Source of the DNA: an uncultured Acidobacteriia bacterium
GTDB taxonomy: Bacteria > Acidobacteriota > Terriglobia > Bryobacterales > Bryobacteraceae
Assembly (NCBI GenBank): GCA_903828455.1
Contig: CAIKMJ010000062.1
Span: 1-64,000 of the forward strand
DNA: 64,000 bases
Direction of reading: 5' to 3'
Part shown: piece after piece, positions 58,139-64,000 of the stretch
Numbering within the stretch: position 1 is the stretch's first letter
Layout: each line of letters begins with the position of its first letter
The notes under the pieces: model-generated
Database searches by the model: none
What the model saw: the letters and a program-made list of their open reading frames with translations, nothing else
What the model was told of the DNA's origin: nothing
Position numbers and translations under genes: made by a program

Positions 58139-59179
58139 CTACAGCAGTTCCCGGTAAATTCGGGCCGTCTCCGCAACGGCTTTTTCCCAGCTGAACTCCG
58201 CTGCTCGCGCCAGCCCGCGCCGCACCAGTTCCTCGCGCCGCGTTTCGTCACGGCAGAGCCGCACCAGCGCCGCGGCCAGTTCCTCTTCGTTCTCCGGATC
58301 CACCAGTTCCGCCGCCTCCCCGCACACCTCCGGCAGCGCCGACCGGTTCCCCGCAATCACCGGCACCCCGGCCGCCATCGCCTCCAGCACCGGCATCCCG
58401 AACCCCTCGTCGAGCGACGGAAACGCGAAGATCCCCGCCCGCCCGTACCACCGCGCGATCTCCTCGTCGCTCACATACCCCGTCACCCGAATCCGCCCCG
58501 CGCACCGGCTGGCCGCAATCGCCTCCCGCGTCTCCGCCGCCTCGAAGCCTTCCGACCCCGCCAGCACCAGCGTCCACTCCTCCGGCATCGCGGCAAACGC
58601 CCTCACCAGCCGCGCCTGATTCTTCCGCCGCTGGATCGCCCCCACGCACAGCACCACCTTCTCGCGCGGCAGCTCCGGCCCGCCCTCTCCGGCCAGGCCC
58701 CGCGCCGGCACGCCGTGATGCACCACGCGAATCCGCCCCCGCGGAACGCCAAGGTACTGTTCCACCTGCCCTGCCGTGAATGCCGAAACCGCAACGATCA
58801 GGTCCGCCCCCGCCGCCGCCTCGCGCGCCTGCGCCGCAAACCGTTCGCGGAACTCTCCCGTGCTGTACTCGGCCGAGAGCACAAACAAATCGTGGAAGGT
58901 CGCCACCTGCCGGCGAAACCGCCGCTTCGGCAGCCGCTGATTCAGCCCGTGGAACAACTCGGCCCGGCGCGAACCCCAGCCGTCCGTCAGCAACCGCCGC
59001 GTAACATTCGCCGGCTTCGGCTCCCTCAGCGCGCGCCAGAACCGCTGCGACCGGTAGAACCATTCCCAGCGTTCCGCAACATCCGTCGCCGCCAGCCCGT
59101 GCAGCAACTCCCGCGAGTAGACCCCTACCCCCGAAAGTCCCGCCCCCAGGCTGTACGTTGCATCGAGCGCAATCCGCAA
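58139..59179 (-). CDS. Glycosyltransferase family 4 (GT-B fold)
   Basis: Cytoplasmic sugar transferase of 346 residues. N-terminal domain begins MRIALDATYSLGAGLSGVGVY, the family opening that binds the acceptor; the donor domain has VVLCVGAIQRRKNQARLVRAF, VSDEEIARWYGRAGIFAFPS and the E-x7-E motif EGFGMPVLEAMAAGVPVIAG, typical of retaining GT4 enzymes. It probably adds a sugar to a lipid or glycan. The sigma-54 activator gene lies 39 bp upstream on the same strand. Confidence 0.92.
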   Translation of the reverse strand: MRIALDATYSLGAGLSGVGVYSRELLHGLAATDVAERWEWFYRSQRFWRALREPKPANVTRRLLTDGWGSRRAELFHGLNQRLPKRRFRRQVATFHDLFVLSAEYSTGEFRERFAAQAREAAAGADLIVAVSAFTAGQVEQYLGVPRGRIRVVHHGVPARGLAGEGGPELPREKVVLCVGAIQRRKNQARLVRAFAAMPEEWTLVLAGSEGFEAAETREAIAASRCAGRIRVTGYVSDEEIARWYGRAGIFAFPSLDEGFGMPVLEAMAAGVPVIAGNRSALPEVCGEAAELVDPENEEELAAALVRLCRDETRREELVRRGLARAAEFSWEKAVAETARIYRELL

Positions 59180-59218
59180 GCTCCGAATGTAGCAAAGCCC
59201 GGCCTCACCCGAACCCGC

Positions 59219-60307
59219 CTATGCCATCCGGTACTCTTTCAGCTTCCGATACAGCGTGGTCCGCCCGATCCCCAGCAGTTGCGCCGCCGTCGTCCGGTCC
59301 CCTCGCGTATGCTGCAGTGCGTGCTCGATCGCCCGCCGCTCCAGTTCCACCAGCGGCACCACCTCGGTCTGCGCCATCGATTGCGGCGCCGTGGAATACG
59401 ATGCGCCTGCGCTCGTCCCGTAGCCGGCTCCCGCCCCTGTTCCAACGCCTGCTCCCACCCCGGCGCCCACCCCTGCTCCGGCCGCCGTCGTCCGCGCTCC
59501 CGCCGCCGCGGCCGTCACAAACCCCGTCCCGCTGCGCGCCCGGGCGTGGTTCGCCACCGACGTCGGCAGATCCGCAAAATGCAGCAGCGGCCCCGAATTC
59601 AGCGCCATCATCCGCTCCAGCGCATTCTTCAGTTCGCGGATATTCCCCGGCCACTCGTAATCGAGCAGCGCCTCCATGGCCCCGTGCGAAATCGAATACC
59701 GCCCCCGCGCATCGGCCAGAAACCGCTCAATCAGCTCCGGAATATCTTCCTTGCGCTCCCGCAGCGGCGGCAGCGTCAGCCGCACCACATTCAGCCGGTG
59801 AAACAAATCTTCGCGAAACCGCCCCTGCAGCGCCTCTTTTTCCAGATCGCGATTCGTCGCCGCCACCACCCGCACGTCGATCCGGATCCGCTGCAGCGAC
59901 CCCACCGGCCGCAGTTCGCCCTCCTGCAGCACCCGCAGCAGCTTGGCCTGCAGCTCCAGCGGCAGCTCACCGATCTCATCGAAGAACGCCGTCCCGCCAT
60001 TGGCGTGCTCCAGCAGTCCCTTTTTGGCATCGATCGCTCCGGTGAACGCGCCCCGCACATGGCCAAACAGCTCGCTCTCCATCATCGTGCCCACCAGCGA
60101 CGCGCAGTCCACCGGCACAAACTGGCCCCTCGGATAAGCGTTGTACAGCGTCCGCGCCGCCACTTCCTTGCCCGTGCCGCTTTCGCCCTGAATCAGAACG
60201 GGCGTCCGCCGCGGCGCCAGCTTCTCCAGTTGCGACCGGATCTGCAGGATGCGCGGCGATCGCCCGATAAACCCGCTCTGCAGTTCTTCCCCGACTGTCT
60301 TGGCCAT
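59219..60307 (-). CDS. Sigma-54-dependent transcriptional activator without sensor domain
   Basis: Enhancer-binding protein of 362 residues. Walker A is GESGTGKE, the sigma-54 contact loop is intact (GAFTGA), Walker B is [13 protein letters not shown], sensor/arginine finger region [15 protein letters not shown] Fis-type helix-turn-helix ends the chain ([21 protein letters not shown]). Only about 12 residues precede the AAA domain, so no receiver, GAF or PAS domain is present; activity must be controlled otherwise (PspF-like). Between AAA and HTH is a Gly/Ala/Val/Thr/Ser low-complexity linker of about 60 residues, encoded by repetitive DNA. Confidence 0.92.
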   Translation of the reverse strand: MAKTVGEELQSGFIGRSPRILQIRSQLEKLAPRRTPVLIQGESGTGKEVAARTLYNAYPRGQFVPVDCASLVGTMMESELFGHVRGAFTGAIDAKKGLLEHANGGTAFFDEIGELPLELQAKLLRVLQEGELRPVGSLQRIRIDVRVVAATNRDLEKEALQGRFREDLFHRLNVVRLTLPPLRERKEDIPELIERFLADARGRYSISHGAMEALLDYEWPGNIRELKNALERMMALNSGPLLHFADLPTSVANHARARSGTGFVTAAAAGARTTAAGAGVGAGVGAGVGTGAGAGYGTSAGASYSTAPQSMAQTEVVPLVELERRAIEHALQHTRGDRTTAAQLLGIGRTTLYRKLKEYRMA

Positions 60308-60380
60308 GTCCGTCTAGTGCCAAAAAGGGAAATTTTTCTCACTTCGGCACACGAAAGCCGGCACAGCAGCCCGCCCCGCA

Positions 60381-60419
60381 TATTGCCAGAATTATGCTAT
60401 GGGCAATATTGAATTGCCC
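60381..60419. promoter_or_regulatory. Candidate BrnA operator with inverted ATTGCC repeats
   Basis: TATTGCC (60381-60387), GGGCAAT (60401-60407) and ATTGCCC (60413-60419) are three copies in alternating orientation; GGGCAAT/ATTGCCC is a perfect 7-bp inverted repeat with a 5-bp spacer. It covers the start of the toxin gene, where the ribbon-helix-helix antitoxin of brnTA modules autorepresses. Confidence 0.45.
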
Positions 60420-60688
60420 GGGGTAACCGGAAGGCCCTCGCCAACCTCGCCAGGCACGGCGTCTCTTTTGAACGGGCCCGCAGCATCTTTGTCGATGAGA
60501 GCGCCCGCCTGCTGCACCATCCCGGTCACTCGGCGGACGAGCCGCGGTTCCTCCTCCTCGGCTACAGTTTTCGCGGACGCTGCCTGATCGTCGCCCATAG
60601 TCTGCGTGAATCCGGCAACGTCATCCGCCTGATTTCAGCCCGCCGCGCCACGGCGCACGAAGAACAACAGCACTGGAGTCTGCAATGA
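60399..60688 (+). pseudogene. brnT: BrnT-type toxin gene with frameshifted start
   Basis: The frame ending TGA 60686-60688 encodes RGNRKALANLARHGVSFE, ARSIFVDESARLLHHPGH, RFLLLGYSFRGRCLIVAHSL and VIRLISARRATAHEEQQHW, the BrnT/DUF497 fold of a ribonuclease toxin. In this frame there is no ATG, GTG or TTG before the conserved part; an in-frame TGA stands at 60410-60412. ATG 60399 (MGNIEL) is in another frame and looks like the missing start, so a one-base indel near 60415 would restore the gene. Initiation at ATT 60413 is possible but unlikely. Stop overlaps the antitoxin start (ATGA). Confidence 0.7.
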
Positions 60689-61011
60689 GAAAAGAACGCG
60701 ATTTTTCCGCATCCGGCCGGAATCCCTATGCCGCTCGGCTCAAGCGTCAGATCACCATCCGCCTCGACACCGCGTCCGTCGATTATTTCAAGGAAATGGC
60801 CGCCGACCTCGGCATGCCCTGCCAGAACCTCATCAACCTCTTCCTGCGGGACTGCGCCATGCAAAAGCCGCGGCCAGTCATCGCGTGGCCGCCTCAAGCC
60901 CCTGAGACTCCGGCCGCCCGTCAGAACCGGTACTTCACCCCGAACTGCATAATGCGCGGCGGATTCAGCATGGAAGTCACCGCCCCGAAGCTGGTCGAAT
61001 TGATATTCTGA
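60685..61011 (+). CDS. brnA: BrnA-type antitoxin with C-terminal extension
   Basis: Ribbon-helix-helix antitoxin of 108 residues. The BrnA-like part is NPYAARLKRQITIRLDTASV, DYFKEMAADLGMPCQNLINL and FLRDCAMQK, about 75 residues. The next 30 or so residues (RQNRYFTPNCIMRGGF and on to VELIF) are read antisense to the 3' end of the convergent receptor gene, with which it overlaps by 91 bp. That tail is probably due to loss of the original stop. It partners the damaged brnT. Confidence 0.75.
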   Translation: MRKERDFSASGRNPYAARLKRQITIRLDTASVDYFKEMAADLGMPCQNLINLFLRDCAMQKPRPVIAWPPQAPETPAARQNRYFTPNCIMRGGFSMEVTAPKLVELIF

Positions 61012-64000
61012 TCCCCCACCAGGAACGTCGGGTGGTTCAGCACATTCGTCCCCTCCATCCGGACTTCCAGCGACTGCCTCTCGGTGATCTGAATGTTCTT
61101 CTGAATGCTGGCATCCAGATCGAATGCCCACGGTCCGGAAAACACGCGCCGCTGCAGCGTCCCAACCGTTCCCGCACCCGGGTTGGTAAACACCGTTCCC
61201 GCGCCGCCAATGCCGGTCCCGTCATTCGAATTGATCGCCGAAGGCACAATCGCGTACGGGCCGTTGCCCGTCATCTGGAAATTCACGAAGCTCGCCAGTT
61301 GCGGCATCGTCAGCGCCGTATCGGCCGTGTTGAAGTTCGAGCGCGAACCGCTGCCGTTCACCGTCGCATCGAACGGCTGCAGCGTATCGGTCCGGTTCAG
61401 CGTGCCATAGCCGGAAAGGATCGAAAACGGCGCGCCCGACTGCCACGACAGAATCCCCCCGAGCGACCACCCGCCCAGCACCTTCGCCAGCGGCCGGTAA
61501 TTCAGCTTGTGCCCCGGCCCCGCCGGCAGCTCATACACAGCCGTCGCCTTCAGCGAATGCCGCAGATCGAAATTCGCGCGCGCCCGGTCCAGCGCCGGAT
61601 TATTCACGTCCAGAAACTGCTCAATGCGGCTCTGCGAATCGCCCGCCGCATCGCTGAGTACTTTGGAGTACGTGTAGTTCGCCTGGAAGTCCAGCCCCCA
61701 GCTCGCCCGGTGATGAATCACCAGCTGCAGCGAGTTGTAAGTGGAGTTCGAAAAGTTATTCAGCATATCCGTGCCGAGCGCATACGGATTGGCAAAGAAG
61801 TTGATCGCCCCGTTCAGCCGGTTCTCCTGGTAATACGCCGCCAGCGTCCCCGCCTCGCCATCCTGAATCAGATTGCGGATCGTCGGACTCGTCAGCTTCC
61901 CGCCGCCGCCCAGCTGCGCAAAAACCGGCAGCGGCTGGCTCCCCGGTATCGCCGCATTGTACGCCGGGTTGAACGACCCGCCCGGCCGCGCCGCCGCCAG
62001 ATTGCCGTTCTGCTGCGCCCGCTGGAAGTCCGCCAAAAATCCGCCCGCCTGGATATTCACCTGGTTGTAGTCGAACGCGCGCAACCCGCCCACCATGTGA
62101 TTGCCCACGTAACGCGCCTCAAACACCGTATGGAAAAACTCATGCTGAATCCCGACGGACCACTGCTGCACATACGGCGTACGCAGGTTCGGATTCACCA
62201 GCCCGACCGTGTTCTGCGGATTGTTCGCATAGTTGTCCGCCACCGTCAGCGGCACATGGAACGTGGGCACCGGAATCGAGGGCACCCCGCCCGATACACG
62301 CCCCGAAAGCCCCACCGCCGTCGATTGCGACTGCAGCCCGTAGTTCTCCACCATCGTCTCCGCCGCCACCAGCGTCGCGTCGTTCACGTAGCTGATCCCG
62401 TATCCGCCGCGCACCGACGTCTTGCCGTCGCCGAACGGATCCCACGCCAGCCCCAGATTCGGCGCAAAGTTCTTCCGGTCGCGCGCATACCACGGCCGCC
62501 CCACCGAAGCGCCCGCATAATTCAGCGTGGCGTTTGAAAGCAGCGTCTGCACCGGATTATTGTTCTGCACCTGCGGCTGCAGTTCGAGCGAACTCGCCTC
62601 GTCCGCCACGCCCGGCAGATCCCAGCGCAGTCCGATCGTGGCCGTCAGATGGGGAAGAATTTTCCAGTTGTCCTGCGCGTAGAGATCGAACTCGCCTAAT
62701 TTGAAATTCCGCACATTCCCCGCCCCGTTCACGAATCCCGATGTCGTACTCGTCACGTTGAACGTCTGGCTGTAGCTGTCGAGAAAGCCTCCCAGCGTGG
62801 CCAGCAACTGATTCGCCGCCGCCAGGTCCGCGCCCTTGATGCCCGGCAGTGAATTCCGCGTCAGCGCCGTCTGCCCCGCGCCCATCGCCAGTGTGTACGC
62901 CGGAATAATACCGGTGTCGTCGTAGGCATGTACACGAACCTGCTGCATGTGCGCGCCGAACTGCACAAAGTGTTTCCCCTTCTGCCACGCGGCATTGTCG
63001 GACAGCGAATAGGTATTCGTCGTTCTGCCCTGCGCCAGCGCTTCGCTCACCGGATCGGTGTACAGCATCCCTTCCACAAGGAACGATCCAAACTGCTGCG
63101 ACGTCGGAAATCCGCCCGTCGTCAGATTGAAGCCGCCCCGAAATTCATTCGTCAGGCTGCCCGTCGGCGTCCACCGCCACGCCCCGGACACAAAGTTGCT
63201 GTGATTGGGATTGGTCACCTGCGGAATCACCGAATAATCCGGCGTCGGATAGTCTTCGTTGTCCCGGTTCCAGATGTAGGAACCGCTGAAGACATGCTTC
63301 TGCGAAAAGTTGTAGTCGACCCGCCCCGTCACGTTGTCCCGCACCCCGTTGCTGCGCTGATTGAACGTATAGCCGCCCGTATTCCGCAGCAGCGTCGGGC
63401 TGCTGTCCCCTACATTGAAGATGTTGATGTGCGAACCATCCGGCACCTGCTGCAGCAGCTTCTGCATATACGGATCCGGCTGCGTTCCGCTGATCGCGAA
63501 CAGATTCGCCGTCGCCACCTGATTGCCGTTCCTGTAAGTGAAAATTCCGTTGCGCGCGCTGTCGGTCAGGATGGTCGCCTCCTGTGGCGTCTGCTGATTG
63601 TTCCGCACCAGCTCGTAGTTGGCATAGAAGAACAGCTTGTCTTTCCGAATCGGCCCGCCGATCGAGAAGCCCGCCTGATTCTGATTCAGCCGGGACCGCG
63701 CCACGCCCGCCTGATTGTTGAACCAGTCGTTGGCCGCGAAATCGTTGTTGCGGTTGTACCAAAGCGCCTCGCCGTGGAAGGTGTTCGTGCCCGAAGGTGT
63801 TTCAAAGGCCAGCTGCGTCGCGCCGCCCGACGCCGCGGCATTCTGATTCGAAGTCACCAGCGTCATCTGCCGGATCTGCCCCAGCAGCACGCGGTTCGGC
63901 GAATAGTCCAGCGCATTGTCGCGCAGGTAGTTGTCCTGGATGTTGATCCCGTCCAGCGTCATATTGCTGTAGGAAGTCCGCAGCCCGTTGATCGTCGTAT
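60921..64000 (-). CDS. Giant TonB-dependent-receptor-like outer-membrane protein 3 (partial)
   Basis: At least 1026 codons of a receptor whose 5' end lies beyond the right edge; the frame continues through the last bases (TTINGLRTSYSN before MTLDGINIQDN). The visible part begins in the plug (RQMTLVTSNQNAAASGGATQ, SGTNTFHGEALWYN) and runs through the barrel (DNWKILPHLTATIGLRWDLP, FAPNLGLAWDPFGDGKTSVR) to a final aromatic (RIMQFGVKYRF). It belongs to the same acidobacterial family as receptors 1 and 2 but is clearly more divergent from them than they are from each other. Overlaps the antitoxin tail antisense. Confidence 0.92.
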   Translation of the reverse strand, partial: TTINGLRTSYSNMTLDGINIQDNYLRDNALDYSPNRVLLGQIRQMTLVTSNQNAAASGGATQLAFETPSGTNTFHGEALWYNRNNDFAANDWFNNQAGVARSRLNQNQAGFSIGGPIRKDKLFFYANYELVRNNQQTPQEATILTDSARNGIFTYRNGNQVATANLFAISGTQPDPYMQKLLQQVPDGSHINIFNVGDSSPTLLRNTGGYTFNQRSNGVRDNVTGRVDYNFSQKHVFSGSYIWNRDNEDYPTPDYSVIPQVTNPNHSNFVSGAWRWTPTGSLTNEFRGGFNLTTGGFPTSQQFGSFLVEGMLYTDPVSEALAQGRTTNTYSLSDNAAWQKGKHFVQFGAHMQQVRVHAYDDTGIIPAYTLAMGAGQTALTRNSLPGIKGADLAAANQLLATLGGFLDSYSQTFNVTSTTSGFVNGAGNVRNFKLGEFDLYAQDNWKILPHLTATIGLRWDLPGVADEASSLELQPQVQNNNPVQTLLSNATLNYAGASVGRPWYARDRKNFAPNLGLAWDPFGDGKTSVRGGYGISYVNDATLVAAETMVENYGLQSQSTAVGLSGRVSGGVPSIPVPTFHVPLTVADNYANNPQNTVGLVNPNLRTPYVQQWSVGIQHEFFHTVFEARYVGNHMVGGLRAFDYNQVNIQAGGFLADFQRAQQNGNLAAARPGGSFNPAYNAAIPGSQPLPVFAQLGGGGKLTSPTIRNLIQDGEAGTLAAYYQENRLNGAINFFANPYALGTDMLNNFSNSTYNSLQLVIHHRASWGLDFQANYTYSKVLSDAAGDSQSRIEQFLDVNNPALDRARANFDLRHSLKATAVYELPAGPGHKLNYRPLAKVLGGWSLGGILSWQSGAPFSILSGYGTLNRTDTLQPFDATVNGSGSRSNFNTADTALTMPQLASFVNFQMTGNGPYAIVPSAINSNDGTGIGGAGTVFTNPGAGTVGTLQRRVFSGPWAFDLDASIQKNIQITERQSLEVRMEGTNVLNHPTFLVGDQNINSTSFGAVTSMLNPPRIMQFGVKYRF

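Overview
The window looks like a chromosomal segment of an acidobacterium of the Bryobacterales/Solibacteraceae type. The reasons are the C-terminal domain of the 'Solibacter uncharacterized' type (TIGR03437) at 36.1-38.1 kb, three very large SusC/TonB-receptor-like outer-membrane proteins with an N-terminal carboxypeptidase-regulatory domain, many exported Tat or Sec enzymes, two DUF4159 proteins, a Kgd-type 2-oxoglutarate enzyme, and uniformly GC-rich coding DNA on both strands. I saw no prophage, no CRISPR array, no rRNA or tRNA gene and no complete insertion sequence.

Layout. 0-0.9 kb: N-terminal part of kgd (runs off the left edge). 1-4.8 kb: thrS followed by an ABC exporter pair. 4.8-12.8 kb: an RND efflux operon (tolC-like, lipoprotein adaptor, AcrB-like pump) divergent from an OmpR/EnvZ-type two-component pair, with a candidate regulator box between them. 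12.9-19.7 kb: an ABC ATPase/FtsX-like permease pair, bipA, and two tandem DUF4159 exported proteins, all on the minus strand. 19.7-21.4 kb: small accessory patch with an orphan IS630-type helix-turn-helix protein, a small exported protein gene interrupted by an amber codon, and a VapBC toxin-antitoxin pair. 21.4-28 kb: paired M16 proteases, a short tatA, a glycine/tyrosine-rich exported protein, an M20 peptidase and a BT1-like transporter. 28-34.5 kb: minus-strand chain led by an ECF sigma factor and its zinc-finger anti-sigma factor, followed by an exported protein, TldD/TldE, an anchored small protein and an outer-membrane barrel. 34.7-44.8 kb: catabolic section with thiolase plus OB-fold partner, a Tat-exported GH79-like protein, 3-oxoacid CoA-transferase A/B, a Tat-exported amidohydrolase, an exported VOC protein, an arylsulfotransferase-like protein and a Tat-exported flavoprotein. 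44.9-51.7 kb: two tandem-duplicated giant receptors. 52-57.6 kb: metH, then the catalytic subunit of a methylmalonyl-CoA-type mutase (both B12 enzymes). 57.8-64 kb: small unknown protein, glycosyltransferase, sigma-54 activator, a damaged BrnT/BrnA toxin-antitoxin pair, and a third giant receptor that runs off the right edge.

How the parts may work together. The divergent two-component system probably controls the RND pump. The ECF/anti-sigma pair opens a chain of overlapping or closely spaced genes and may control it. The receptors, flavoprotein and sulfotransferase-like protein lie on one strand in series and end at a strong terminator, which suggests a locus for capturing and oxidising an extracellular (perhaps aromatic) compound; that is inference. 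The tatA gene and three Tat-type leaders in the window fit a lifestyle with many folded exported enzymes.

Caveats. All functions come from reading translated motifs by eye; no database search was run. Start codons were moved inward from the longest open frame where a signal peptide, ribosome-binding site or gene overlap indicated it.
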